From Chlorokybus atmophyticus (lineage: Eukaryota; Streptophyta; Chlorokybophyceae; Chlorokybales; Chlorokybaceae): a stretch of 64,000 bases of DNA. Shown here one piece after another: positions 41,711 through 54,443 of this stretch. The notes below the pieces were generated by a model. It worked only from the letters and a program-made list of their open reading frames with translations, was not told the origin of the DNA and ran no database searches. The position numbers and the translations under genes are program-made. The stretch covers positions 1 through 64,000 of the forward strand of contig RHPI01000401.1 in assembly GCA_009103225.1 (NCBI GenBank). Reading direction: 5' to 3'. Within the stretch, counting starts at the first letter, position 1. Every line of letters begins with the position of its first letter.

Positions 41711-43226
41711 GATGGCGGCATCGTCGGCGCCGATGTGGCCAGACACCGCGTTCAGCACTCCCTGCGGGCCCGCTGTGCAGGGGCCGGGGGCGCCGAGTAG
41801 CACTGCGACAATTGCGGCGTTGCCGTCGACAGGGGCATGGGCGGACGTCGTTCCGGCAGACCGTGCCGCTCTGGCTGCCGGAGGCTCTGCTGGGCTGGCG
41901 GACGCGCTGCACCCACCAGGCCCGCCCAAAGAGTCGCCGCTGGTGGAGCTTGCAGACGATGCCGACGCCGGTGATGGCTACGACAGTTCGACATGTCGCA
42001 CCTCTGGCGAGGCAGCCGACGAGGAGCACCTTTCCAATCACACCCTCATACCTTTGCATCCGGCTAGGGCAATGGATGGGGTACGTTCTTGGACACTTGG
42101 TTTATGTGCTGCCCCCGTAGAATCAAGAGACACACGGCCATTGCACAGCACACACCATGCGTTCAAGCCAAAATGTACGGCACACACATGAGTAAATGCG
42201 TTTTGCATGGTCATGCGGGTGCCGACGTGCACCTACGTGCCCTATCCGCATGCACATGTACAAGCTCTAAGTTCGCACAGCTTCTAGCGGCGTATAAGAG
42301 CTGCTCACCACATCTTGTCATGCATATGGTAGTTGGTTGAGGTGTGCAGGCTGCAAGCAAGCAGCTTATGGAAATGAGTCTGAGTTGCGGTTGCTATGTT
42401 GCAGGTCATGGTGCTCCTTGACCGCTTGGGTGGTGCGATGCAAACATCTGTGGCTTCACTGAACAAGGCTGTGCAGTACTTGAGCGATGGAAGGTGGCGG
42501 ATGCTGGACTCAAGGACTGTGGCTGCGGTTGAAGCTGCCGTCCATGCTCTTGGCAGCCCAAAGTTCACAACACCACTGCTCAACGTGACAACAACCATTC
42601 GACAGATAGTACTGCCAACTTGCTTCTCCTACAAGTCGTACACGCAGGAGTTTGAGCAGCGACAAGACAACATGCGCAGTCAATGCCTCGAAGGCCTGCA
42701 GGTTGCTGCCTTCGCCCTGGAGTGGCTACAAGGGCTGGCAGATGCCAGCTTGGAGCTGGTCCAAAGTCACCATCGCCCCCAGCACCTGGCACGCGTCTGG
42801 CGCGACGTCCATGGAGTGCGCGCTGCAGCTGTCGTGGCCAATGCCTGCACTGCATTAATGCAGGCCATATCGTCAGCGCTGCCGCATAGGTCAGATGGGG
42901 CTATTAAGCTGTTGTCCCTTGTAAGTAAGATTCCACCCTGGCTCCTGATCACTGTTGTTGGCGTCCTGCACAGGCACGAACGTGTCAAGGGAAGGCGCAG
43001 GATTGGCCCTTGGGTGATCCACGCGGCAATTGCCGACATGCAGGAGCTGGTGCGCTGCGCAAAGGGTTTGTTTCAGGTCTGCCTCAAGCCGCACCCATTT
43101 CTCACGGAAGTACAATTTCAACAGCTCAGGCAGCTGTGTATGGCCGTGTATGTTACAGACTACTTGACGCTTGTGCACAAACTGTCAGCCATCCCACATG
43201 CCATCGGCCAAATACAAGAACCTTGA
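41711..43226 (+). CDS. unknown two-exon gene (Ala/Pro/Asp-rich N-terminus, helical C-terminus)
   Basis: Exon 1 runs from ATG 41711 (MAASSAPMWPDTAFS) to a donor after ARAMDG at about 42080. Exon 2 starts after TTGCAG at about 42406 (VMVLLDRLGGAMQ) and runs to a TGA at 43226, in matching phase. Exon 1 is low-complexity and acidic near its end. Exon 2 encodes about 274 residues rich in amphipathic helices (LEGLQVAAFALEWLQGLADA, MAVYVTDYLTLVHKL). Most of exon 2 and the intron end are duplicated at 36.96-37.73 kb. No family recognised. It lies downstream of paralogue B and upstream of the callose synthase, which is on the other strand. Confidence 0.6.
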
Positions 43227-45020
43227 GTAGCCATCATGGACGTGTACTTGAGTCGTGAATACGATATGGCAGAAGGGGATGGGAGTCAAGCGGATGGGAA
43301 GGGCCCTGACTGTTGCATACTTGTTGGTTGACATCTATTGGTCTATCTACCAAGCACTGCAGCTGGTTGTGCGTGCTCATTGACCAAGGTGACTGCGCAG
43401 GATGACTATGTGCATTTGTGCGATAGCAATGGTGTGCATGATCATGGTGGCAATGATTGCTTGTGATACTTAGTACAAACGCTAGCAGCATTGTGCACGC
43501 TGCTACTATGTAATCAACGTTGTTGATGTTAAGATGATGATAGCTTCATGCATGGTTTGCCTGTCAATCTTCTTTAGTATGGTGTCGGGGTCAACTCAAC
43601 ACCCAGCGTTTTGCCTGAACTTGAGAGCGGCAGTTACTTCCTGGCCGCCAGCGTCATGTTGCCTGATACCGCTGTTCTTGCGATTGGCATTGGCGCACAT
43701 CGCGGCACAATTGCTGCAGCAGGACCTGAGTAAGGTGCTGGATGACGCCGTGATCAAATTTGACGAGCGAGAGGCACCAGCGGAGGACAAAGCACATACA
43801 AGTTCAACAAGTTGTCGACGGCGGGCCTAGGAGCATGTGCTTGGCAGCCCATCACGTCGGTACTACAAGACTGTGCAGTGACGTCTTCCAAATAGCGCTG
43901 CGCACACAACTAAGCTTACCGCGGCGTCCGTCGCTGGCCGGTGTCGCACTGCGCGTGCAGGACATATACACCCCCTGCAGTCGGAGGGCAGTCACTTGCT
44001 ATGTTGCGGGTTGAGATGCGCACGCACGCCACCCACCCACAACGCGATGCGCGAGAAAGTTTTCAACTTGATAACGGAGGCCAGCTTCATTCATTCATTC
44101 ATTGATTCATTTTTGCGAGCGGTTGGGCTTCATGCCCATTCGCGCAGGGGAGCTCCCCTGGGACTCGAGTCCCTAGGGAGGCCGCATGCGGCAGATGCCT
44201 TAACCTCGTAGTAGAAGTGGAGCCTCAGCCACGATGTTGTTGGATGCATCTGTCTCGTCGTATGGAAAGCGAGCAGGCATGGCGGGGCGAGCGGCCAAGG
44301 CCACAAAGGTACGCAAGTATGGTGACCACCCACCTGGCGACGCGTTCTACCCGCTGGTGATTATCAGGACGCATAGCACTCACCCGTCACTGATTGGCTT
44401 GCGCGTTGCAGCGCGCGCAGGCATTGGCGAGCATGGCCGGGCCAGGGCCGGGCCAGGGCGGCCGTGGTGGCGGCCATGTCGGGCTCAACGCCGGTGGCAC
44501 AAGGACCCGCGACAACTGAGGCGGACGCTGCACTTGCGTAGGGTAGTCGTGTTGCGGTGTGGTGTAATGTGTGTGAGGCATGGTGACAGCGCTGTCAGCT
44601 GAACACCTGCATGTCACTGTAACAAAGAGCTCACCTAGCAACCGGTGCAAGGGGAAGCCTTTCACCCCCCGCCACCGCCGCTCACCTCCAAGGAGCGCTG
44701 GGCGCGCGCAAGGGGGGGGAGGGGGGGGGGGGGGGCAGCTGTTGTGTCCCACAATCACATTGAAATGTTGACATTTGCATCAAAACCTATCAGGGGGAAG
44801 AAGCACCACAGTAAACATGCTATCAATTGCGACACCATTATGCACAAGAACGTGTTATGGCCGTGCGGTTACAAGGCTTGCGACCGGAGTAATAACACCT
44901 GCGTCACACGTACCACATTTTACACATATGCACGCAGCGTTGCTACATGAATTTGAGCGTCCAACCAATCAAGTAGCCATAGCCACGCGTCACGTGAGGA
45001 TGTTCTATGGACATACATGT
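43227..45020. other. intergenic, no certain gene; poly-G run
   Basis: No gene is supported. A G-run broken by few other bases lies at about 44714-44737. A dispersed block containing GCAGCGCGCGCAGGCATTGG at 44408 recurs at 49635 next to the large N gap. Confidence 0.45.
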
Positions 45021-45026
45021 AAGACG

Positions 45027-48000
45027 ACCTCAGCTGCTGACTACGGACCTCCTTCCTGCAAGAACCCTGGAAATCTGCAGGCCGCGACTGAATGCTTGGT
45101 TGAAGAGAATGCGTGTCTGCATTTCTGCAATGAAAGGAAACCAGGCGACAAGCGCCACGCACAGGAGGATGCTCAGGCCGACAGCAGCTGCAAAGGTGTG
45201 CGCAATGGTCTGAATTACATCAAACAAGTGCACGAACTCCATCCAGGGCCTGAACGCGATGCCGATCAGCATGATGCCCCAGAGTGTTGGTGCCAGCGCA
45301 AGGACCATATAGCCAATGTCTGCAAACGAGATGATGCCTGCAATGATGGCGCCGACCAGCGCTGCCACAAGGGCAATTGTAGCCACGATCTTCAAGAGGC
45401 GCAAGAAGAGCGTCGATGCGCCCCCTAGCTTTTTGTGCAGCATGTTGCGCACCTTGATCACCACAAGAACTACTACCACAACAGCCCAAGACGCTCCATA
45501 GGTGATCAGGGAAGTGCTACGCGAAGTCTTCAACTTGTATGCAACGCCATACTGAAACAAGAGGAGCCGAAGGCTCAACACAAACGTGAAGATGCGCCCA
45601 CGCCAGCCAGTGTACCAGAAGTAAGCCTGCAACGAGACCCAAACACTGGACTCAACATGACAGCAACCTCACCAACATGAAGCCAACAGTGAAGACACAG
45701 AACTGGCACGTACGTATTCCTCATTCCACCACGCCTCCCAGCTTTTGTTCGCAGACACATTATGACCATGTTTGCTGTTCAGCCATGACACAAAGCCCTT
45801 GTAATCCTCAACCGTTCTGTGTCCACCAGGAGGTCAGGCCCCGTGTGACTAGTGATTGTCACAAACCAACAATAGAAGACTGCAACACGCGCCAAGGACA
45901 GCACTTACTTCTGCCAATCGAGGCCTGAAGGGTTGAGGAGGAACGGTCCCAACAGCCATGCAACCACCAGAATCCAGACGCCAAACGTCATAAGGGCGTA
46001 CTTTCCTCTAGTGTAGCCAAAGATGGCATACAGAATAAGCATGAGCAACATCTCCAGGGCTTTGTTGAAGTGGCTGCGTGAGTACATGCGAAAGTTTTCC
46101 GCAAAGGTCTCGTGCTGCACAACAAAGCCGCGGCCGGTTGGGCGGTACTTTGCACCGCCGTGAGTGAGTGTGTGGCCAAAGTAGTGCGCTTTGGTGCCTA
46201 TGCCGAGCGTGAAGAAGACCCACGCCAGCTGCAGCTGCATAAGCACAATGTTGAGCAAGGCTTTGCGGAAACCCCCCTCGATGCCGAGCTCGACCACCAT
46301 GGGGAGGGCGGTGAGTGCGCCAATCTGCAGCAACCACACGGTCTGGAGAGCAGCGGCAAGGGCAGGGCTGGCCTGGACCATCTCCTCCTCGGCGCCACTC
46401 AGCGAGATCCACATCCTTCCGTAGAGGTAAAAGTAGATCGCGAGCACCACAAGGATGTTGTTGACGTAGAAGCCAACAGTGGTGTGATACAGAGAGAGCA
46501 TGCGGAAGAAGTCCGTGTTCTGAGCAAGGCGGAAGACGTCGCGTGTGAGTGCCTGCTCGCCGTTGCCAGAGGAGACCTTCGCCTCAAAGTTGGTGATCTG
46601 ATTCAGCCCCACATCCCGGCCCTTCCCACACTGTATGTACTCGTGGTGCGTCACAAGCCCTCCACGCAGCATGGAGTTGAAGCCCGCAAAGATGTCCTCG
46701 CTCAGGTTGACCACGCGTGAGGCCTTGCTCAAGCCGCCGCGAGTCAGAGCCCACACGCGGTCGAACACATCAGGATGGCCATAGTGCATGCGCACGCGCA
46801 GAGGGTCCGCCATAACCCTCTGCCCGATCGTAACAAAGCTCGTCTCCTGTGCACAGGGAAGCAGCAACCTTAAGCTGGCAGGCTTCAGAGAAGTGAACTT
46901 GCAACGGTGTGGCGGCTCTGAGCCAGTACCTACCTGCAGACTCATGAAGAATGCCAGAGACGAGATGGAGCCCGTGAAGATGTGCTCTCTGATGCCCAAG
47001 ATGTTTGGGAAGCGCCGCTCCAACGTGGCGCTGCGGTCGCCATTGCTAAACTCTTCCAGCAGATTGCGCATCTTCCAAGCTTCCTCTAAGTAGTGATCTT
47101 GATTCATATCGATCGCCTGCAATGCGCATGCCAGCACAAGCAATTAAAACTCTATCGGCCACCTTGCCCTTCTCCCCTTCCAACCCTCGCCTGACCCCTC
47201 TGCTGTGTTCTTGCTTTTCTCAATCTTGTCGAGTAGTGAGAGGCAAGCGTGTACCTGGAGCGCTTCACCGCGGGTAAACACGATGCTGTGATTCTGGTTT
47301 TCCGGCTTGCCTTCGCCAAGCTTTGCTTTGCCTGGAAGCTTGATGCAGTAGATTTGCTGCTCTTGCCTGCTGCCACGGTCGTACTTAACGAGAACAGAAT
47401 AATGGTTGCCACCCCTCTCGTCGATATATGCAACACGGAGAGCGTCATGTCGTTGCATCAATTGCAAAATGTCTGCGGCCCTGGGATCCTTGTCTCTCTT
47501 GTGCTTCCCGTAGATCTGGCACGAGACCACATATGTGAATTTCAACTGAGAGAGTTGTTCTGCATACGCTCTCGTTGTTTCTTCGTCTGCTGGCGAGGAC
47601 ATGGCTGCCTGGCGCTGCAGTGGAGGGCCGGAGATGCCTGAAACAGGCTGAGGCGCTCCGCCAACCATTCGCTCCAACAGTGCCTGCAGGTTGTGGAAAG
47701 TGAACGAATGAACTCTACTCGATTCAAGGTGACTCCGCAGTCAAGCCCCAAAAACCGTCACAAGATTTATGTGTTCACTCTTAGCCTAGTAATGTTGCCT
47801 TGTATCGTGTGCAAGCAGAGCTCTGAATGCACAACACTCGCAACTATAAACAACACCTGCAGCTTGATGGCTTTCTGATAGTACATCATGCCGCGTATGG
47901 TCCTCGCAAGCGTTTGGCCTCTGTACGAAGCCCACAGCCGCACTTCCATGCCGTGGTGCTCCCACAGCTGTTCCTTAGTCTTGCACCCCATCCTACTTGA

Positions 48001-51000
48001 AAAGTTCTCCCACTCATCAGGGTAGATCTGCACGGCAGTCGTTGACAGCCCCCTAGTCAGCAAGGAGAGAGTGGAAACAACAGAAGAGAGACACACATCA
48101 AGCGACGCTATGGCAGCATGTGCTGCTGACCGTGCGCAGGTAGTACAGAAGAGAAACCCCATCGGAGTTCTCCTCCGTGATCTTCTGTTCTGAGTATATG
48201 ACATCCTCATCATAGTATGGCGTGAGAACAGAGAACGACCGCATGCACCTCACAGAAGGGGCAGCGGGCATTCTCATAAACAAGGATGCGGCGAAGAACT
48301 CAAGGCGGCGCTTGGCCTGCTTGTTGTTCAGCTTTCCGCGGTGGGTGCTGCTAAGAGTGAGGAGGAGCCTCAATCTCCTTGCCTTTGCAGACAGCAGTGA
48401 GATGGGATTGACCACCCCAGGCTGGGACTGAGGTAACCTGTTTGTTGCACCTGCGGGTGATGTCCGTCCACGTCGCTCAAGATATGTTTTGCGAAGGTCC
48501 TCCCGCATGAACCTGTTGATGGCCACGTCACAGACCTCCTCCAAAACGCGAGCAATCTCCACTCGCCCTCCAGGTTGGTCTTCAATCTGCTTGAGCAGGT
48601 CTGCCAACTTGTCAATTACAGGCCGCAGCCCCTGCATGTCAAAGCTTGTAAGCAGGGTCTTGGCTTCAATGGCTTCATGCACGTATGAGAGGATGGTGCT
48701 GAGCTCCACAGCTTCCTGCGTGAGACTTGGAGACTCCGCTAGCATCTTGATAGTACAAAAAGCCTCAAGCGCGGCAGATTTCTGGTGCTCTTGCGCACTG
48801 ACTTGCCTCCACGCAACTTCATCGCGGGACGCATACGGCATTCGCTGGGCATCACTAACGCGCAAGCTGTGGTCATGCCGTGCTGCTTCCTCCGGGTACT
48901 CCGCATCGCTGGCGAGGTCGATAGCGCTGTTGACATATCCGGCGAGCAAGAAGAGTGGCCAATGTACGAGTGAGGTCGCAACATCAGTGTCAGATGGTTG
49001 CTGGCCTGCTGCCGTATGCGTTGCCACGGTGTCTCCATGGCCTACAGGCATCTGCAAGCGCTCGAGCTCATCATCACTCACCAGGTCCTCCTCCCGCATG
49101 CTTTGCACAAGCTCATTCCAGCAGGAGGCAAAGAGATGGGCCTCCTGGACACTACTACTCCGGACCCCATCAAATGGAGCCTCGAGCTCAATTTCAGGGC
49201 CAGCCTCTTCCATGCCACGCTCCATTCGAGAGGTTGTTCGAGACACGGACCTCAAGCTTCTTCTCCGGAAACGGAGGCGCTTGATATTGAAGATGTTGAA
49301 CACCTTGTCAATGTAGCCTTGAAGCAGCTGCAACGGGTTTGTACCAACATGGTGATCAGTGGTCAACCCCAGCAAAAGCTTGCAAAACAGCGCCGGGAGC
49401 AGCCTGAAGCGCGAGGCGAGCACGCTCATCGTGGAAATTTCCCCTAGCCGCTGGTACAGCCCGCTGAAGCCACCAACAACCGAAGAGAATATGGCATACC
49501 ACACTTGCATGTCCATGATGTACACCAGCACAATCGGCGCCCTGCAACAGGAGAAATAGAGGGAGTGAGGGAGAGGGAGATGAACAGAGAGAGACAGGGA
49601 ACGAGGGCGCGCGCACAAGCGAGGGCGAGGGCCGTTGCAGCGCGCGCAGGCATTGGCGAGCATGGCCCGGCCCTGGCCCGNNNNNNNNNNNNNNNNNNNN
49701 NNNNNNNNNNNNNNNNNNNNNNNNNNNNNNNNNNNNNNNNNNNNNNNNNNNNNNNNNNNNNNNNNNNNNNNNNNNNNNNNNNNNNNNNNNNNNNNNNNNN
49801 NNNNNNNNNNNNNNNNNNNNNNNNNNNNNNNNNNNNNNNNNNNNNNNNNNNNNNNNNNNNNNNNNNNNNNNNNNNNNNNNNNNNNNNNNNNNNNNNNNNN
49901 NNNNNNNNNNNNNNNNNNNNNNNNNNNNNNNNNNNNNNNNNNNNNNNNNNNNNNNNNNNNNNNNNNNNNNNNNNNNNNNNNNNNNNNNNNNNNNNNNNNN
50001 NNNNNNNNNNNNNNNNNNNNNNNNNNNNNNNNNNNNNNNNNNNNNNNNNNNNNNNNNNNNNNNNNNNNNNNNNNNNNNNNNNNNNNNNNNNNNNNNNNNN
50101 NNNNNNNNNNNNNNNNNNNNNNNNNNNNNNNNNNNNNNNNNNNNNNNNNNNNNNNNNNNNNNNNNNNNNNNNNNNNNNNNNNNNNNNNNNNNNNNNNNGA
50201 GAGAGAGAGGAGGGGAGCGCCAGAGCGAGCGCGAGAGCGCACGCGCGAGGCTTTGCAAGTTGGCCAGCCTGGCATGTTTTTCGGACTGCACATTGTGCCA
50301 AAGCAGTACAAGCACTAGTGTGCCCAGGACATACCACAAGAAGAAAATGGCTCCGATGTTGTAGCAACCACGGACAGGTTTGAACCAGAAGTAATGGATC
50401 TCACAGTTTTTCCATAGGCTGAGCGTTGGATGCACAAGCGGCCTGACCTGGTTTGCATAGCGCCGTGAGGTTAACACAGGTCACAAAGTGAGCAATACAA
50501 TGACTAGAGGACAGGCGCTGCAAATGAACGTTGATGCGTCAGCGCAGCTGACTAGTTCTATCAAGTAGTATGGCACACAAGGATGTAGGGTGGGCTGGCT
50601 ACTATCTAGTAGTACAACGCTGAATGCCCTGCACATCAGCAAGAACGTACCTGCAAGTAGTAACTGAAAGTCAACTTGCACGCCAGTAACACCAACCAGA
50701 AGAGGGTGTACCAAGACGTTTGCCAGAGGGATTCCATCATGTTGCGCCCAACATAGACATGGGTGTCCGACCACCAAAAGAAGGGTAAAAAGATGTAGTA
50801 CAGGGGGTTATGCGGCCTACTGACGAGTTTGTTGATCAATGGGAGTACCCGGAGCAGGAACCTTGCAGTCGTGGGCCCAGCGTAACCCAATATGCACCAA
50901 AGAAAGATAACATCAAACTGAGTCCGCGTATGGGTCATCACCTGCAATCAAAGAAGGCGCTGAGCACTGTATAGCCAGAGACGCACAAGACACAACTGAT

Positions 51001-52409
51001 GTTGCTATGCAGTGCTTGATGTCCTCCCCACCAAGATGTATAACATGAGGAGAGCTGAAGCGCAAGCGAGATGCAGGACAGCGTGCGCAAATAGCCTGCA
51101 AAGCTCCAGCGCTCGCATGCGCTTCCATATCCCCCATGTAAATCGCAAGTTGAGCACCGCTTGTAGGAAGTTCGCAAATGCATATGTGACCACCAAGCTG
51201 CCCAGCATCCGCCACATGTGGTCCGTAAACAGGTGCTTCTCGTTAAAGGCAATGACAAACAGCGCTTGCAGCGACAAGATGTAACTGCATTGAACAGCGA
51301 CAGTAAATAAGTAGTCAACTTGTGAAAGCGGGACGCAAATGAGCAATATGTCTCGCAACTCACAAGCAGAAAAGGCGATGCCAACAGTGAAAAAGCGCCA
51401 GCCAGCTCCGTTTCTCCAAGAAAGTTTTGCGGGGCTTGCTCGAACTTAGCTGGAGAGTGCCATCAGCATCGCGCTTTGGCGGCCAGCAAACAATCTTGTC
51501 GTTTATGTCTACGCACTTCTTGGACCAGAAGTACTCATTGACGTCGTCATAGTTACACCAAGCTGTATGTGGCTTGAAGCCCAGGCTGCTGCGCCTGCTC
51601 GTCTCATTTGCACTGTCGGCCTCCTTGGCGCAGATGTTGTAGATAGGAGTCACCATGGTCTTCAGATACTCGTCGTCCCTGACCTCATTATCGCTCATGT
51701 TGGTGGACATCTCATGAAAGATGTAGCTGAGGCACTCGGGCAGAAAACGCAGATTGGCAGCTTCTCCCCAGATGAGGTAAAAGAGGCATGTGGATTGGAG
51801 GAGCTGCTTTTTCTGCTGCTCGGTCAAGAGATCCGTCTCGGGCACGCTCACCACGGGATCAAGCTTCAAGTAAGTGCACCAAGTGGTGTAGTTATTGAAG
51901 GTTTTGTTGGCCAGCTCTTTCAGAGCTCTGTTGAAGGCAGTGTCCTGGCGCTGGCCGCCTCTGGTTTCGGCGCGCTTGAGTTTGTTGGCAAGGAGCAAGA
52001 CCACATTTTCACGTTGATTCTTTACATTGTCTGCCTGGAAGCCACACACGCACTTCAACCAGTCGAATACGTCCTCCTTGTTTCCAGTCAGGCGCTGCTT
52101 AACATTAGCGACTCGAGATCGAGACGTCCTTGAGTCGTTGCGCTGGCGGATGATGATGAGGCCTTCTGCCTGCGTCCTCAACTCTTCGCGCACCGCCCGT
52201 ACCTCTGGCAGCGTGGCAGCCAGATTTCTGCCTTCCAAAGGCATCACGTTGTATACGTGTCCCTGGGACATTGTGTGTGAGGCGGTGTACATATGCATGT
52301 GCGCGTCTGCACGTGCCTGTGAGCACTATGCGTGCCTATGTGGGTGGAGCAATGTTCTCACACGTACCTGCGCAGTGCCAGGCGCAGTGGACGGCCCAGC
52401 CTCAGCCAT
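45027..52409 (-). CDS. callose synthase (1,3-beta-glucan synthase, GSL type)
   Basis: Twelve exons join in phase: 52409-52368, 52262-51364, 51284-51032, 50941-50651, 50447-50335, 49541-48131, 48028-47857, about 47685-47256, 47116-46934, 46849-45906, 45822-45717 and 45624-45027 (TGA stop); about 1810 residues. The start is MAEAGPSTAPGTAQ, directly before GHVYNVMPLEG. The FKS1 domain 1 follows (NNYTTWCTYL, LIWGEAANLRFLPECL), then membrane helices, the long cytoplasmic synthase region (WNELVQSMREEDLVSDDE, RRLEFFAASLFMRMP, SFSVLTPYYDEDVIYSE, YPDEWENF), FTYVVSCQIYGKHK, MADPLRVRMHYGHPDVFDR, SEDIFAGFNSMLRGG, GKGRDVGLNQITNFEAKVSS, and a C-terminal membrane bundle ending FNQAFSRGLQISRVLAGRR. It polymerises UDP-glucose into callose at the plasma membrane in plants. 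Land-plant proteins carry about 150-200 more N-terminal residues; none are seen here. Every traced exon is open. Confidence 0.96.
49681..50198. other. assembly gap (N)
   Basis: Unknown bases inside the callose synthase intron between 50334 and 49542. Both flanks are GA- or GGCC-rich repeats, the likely cause of the gap. Apparent frames crossing it are artefacts. Confidence 0.99.
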
Positions 52410-53885
52410 TGCAGTCTCTACCAGTCTCCTCAACCAGCGCTCGCTTTTTCCACTGGTCCGCCCATGCCATGCACATGCACCCCCAGAGAAGGCTCAGTGA
52501 CCTGCGCACGGCGACGGCTTGACGCAGAGGCAGCAGCAGCGCAATGGGGCGACAAAGCTGACAACAGGCGCGCTGGAATTTGAGCTGCGCATGCACTGCC
52601 CTGCCCGCCGACGAACGGCCGCCCACCCCCTGCTCAGCGCGCCGATGTCCGGAAAGCGCTTCACGTTGGAACTTCCGCGACGCTCCACCTTGTGGAGCGT
52701 CGCGGAGAATGTCCGGCCGACATGCTGGGCAGCGACGCTCGGATTGCATACGCTGTGGGCTTGCAAGCCTGTCATGTCAAATAGAACATCCAAAATGGCT
52801 GTGTTGGTACGCCATGATGGGTGTTTAACACCCATAACATGGCCAGCTTGAAGCTGGAAGGTTAGAAAAAGGCGCGGCTAGGCTTACCACAGAGTTGCTG
52901 TGTTTTTCTAGATTTGTAAGTTGAAGCCCCGACACGACCGGCGACGACATGCTGGTCGGGGCGAAAGTTTGAGAGGGGAGCTAACAGCGCTATGTAGGTT
53001 ACCTACCTCGCAGGGTACACTGTATAGGGGTTACAAGCACAGGGGTGATGCTCACCGCAAACTCGCGTTTTTAACTGTCGGTGGCTGCCGTTTGGCCGAT
53101 GGAGCGGCTGTGCGGCGGTCGTTGTTTTGCGACTTGTAGTCTCGCGCCGTAACGTGCTCACTGGCCTCGATAAACTATCGCAGGTCGCGTGGCGCCAGCT
53201 AAGACCGTCCGATCTATAAGGGCATGGGAAATTACCTTGATTACGCAACGACGTATAGTCCCGCGCATTATTATCGATTAAGCTGCGCGTCATTAAATGA
53301 ATTGAAAGCTCGCGATACGCGTCCGATCACGACGAAACAATTCACGCCGTGCGATCTGTAGGCTGGACATTTGCGATGAGCACAATCAGGGGTGATGCTC
53401 AACGCAAGCCACAGTTTTCAACTGTTGGTGGTTGCTCGGTTTGTGACGGGTAACTGTAAGCCGCTCGGCCGAATGACCGGCTGCGCACCGGTCAGCGTCG
53501 GTTGTTTGCACCGTTATCATTCACAGAATTACGCTGTCCAGTCTGGGAGCCGGGGGGGGTCCGATTATCTTAAGTTTGCTGACTGCGATCTATGTCGTTT
53601 GCCGTTGGGTAACGTGAGCAGGTGTGGATTCCGCCGTTCTGAGTTGTGTTGTGTCGACGTATTTGGGGGTCTTGGCAGCTTGTGATGTGTGATACCTGTT
53701 TGTGTGTGTCGACGACGTCCGGATTCAAACGGTATCAACAACAGCGCGCGCATTCCGCCAAACTTCAACGGGATGACGTAGTGAGGAGTGTGCTGGTTCT
53801 GGCTGTTCTGCGCTGTGCGAGGAATGCGGCGAGGTCTTTTTGGTGGAGGGCGGTGGCGATTGTGGTGCGACGGATGTCCAGGGTG
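52410..53885. promoter_or_regulatory. upstream region of callose synthase, with hairpin and duplicated block
   Basis: A perfect hairpin lies at 52675-52705 (14-base arms CCGCGACGCTCCAC around CTT). A block GGGGTGATGCTCAMCGCAA followed by CAACTGTTGGTGGTTGC-like sequence occurs at 53043 and, diverged, at 53388. No gene is clear. The start of the callose synthase is at the left edge, so its promoter should lie here. Confidence 0.5.
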
Positions 53886-54443
53886 ATGGTGTTGAGGGTG
53901 AACGAGGAGAGGGGTGGTGGTCTGTTTGGCTCTCCTGCGGACCTTGGTGTGGGTGGAGACCATGTTGATGGCGGTGAGGATGCCTCTCGGGCCATTGCTG
54001 GTCGCGCAAGCAGGCGTGAGGGTGTGGTAGAACGTACAGCCAGTTCAACGGCTGATGGAGCGGCTAAGAAAAAGCGTAGGTTGCAGCGGCGGGAGTCTGC
54101 ACGGAAGTATCGGGCAAAGAGAAAAGATGTGATTGATGTCATGCGGAGAGATCTGAACTTGTTTGACGGCATGCTTGACAGTGAGGTATTGATTCAAGTG
54201 GCTTGCTCCGGGCTTTGCTGGAACTTGCTGTCTGATTGTCGCACTCTGGAGATGCTGAATGTGAGCGTGCTATGCCCATGCATTGCACTCTTGCACCAGT
54301 GCTTTTGGGCCAATGTGCTGTTATTGCACACACAGCGTGTGCATCCGCAGTGGCGTTTACCTGGCTCAGCAGGTTCTCCAGAAGGAAATGTGGGCCGGTC
54401 TTTAGTGCCTTACATCAGCTCGCCTCTGAGCAATATGTGGTGA
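53886..54443 (+). CDS. possible bZIP-like protein (low confidence)
   Basis: From ATG 53886 (MVLRVNEERGGGLFG) an open frame leads to AAKKKRRLQRRESARKYRAK, which matches a bZIP basic region in its ESAR and following basic residues. The invariant Asn of bZIP factors is replaced by Arg here. Only a weak heptad pattern follows (VIDVMRRDLNLFDGML). A donor (GTGAG|GTATTG) after that segment would end the exon at about 54185. The frame continues open to 54443 but loses protein character. It may be a degenerate factor or a chance basic stretch. Confidence 0.35.
   Translation: MVLRVNEERGGGLFGSPADLGVGGDHVDGGEDASRAIAGRASRREGVVERTASSTADGAAKKKRRLQRRESARKYRAKRKDVIDVMRRDLNLFDGMLDSEVLIQVACSGLCWNLLSDCRTLEMLNVSVLCPCIALLHQCFWANVLLLHTQRVHPQWRLPGSAGSPEGNVGRSLVPYISSPLSNMW

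Noticed and set aside
46112-46720. Plus-strand open frame of 202 codons within the callose synthase
   Set aside because: It is antisense to a well-conserved exon and has no motif.
48098-50477. Long open frames crossing the N gap
   Set aside because: They are open only because N bases cannot create stops. The real exon ends were set by splice sites on each side.
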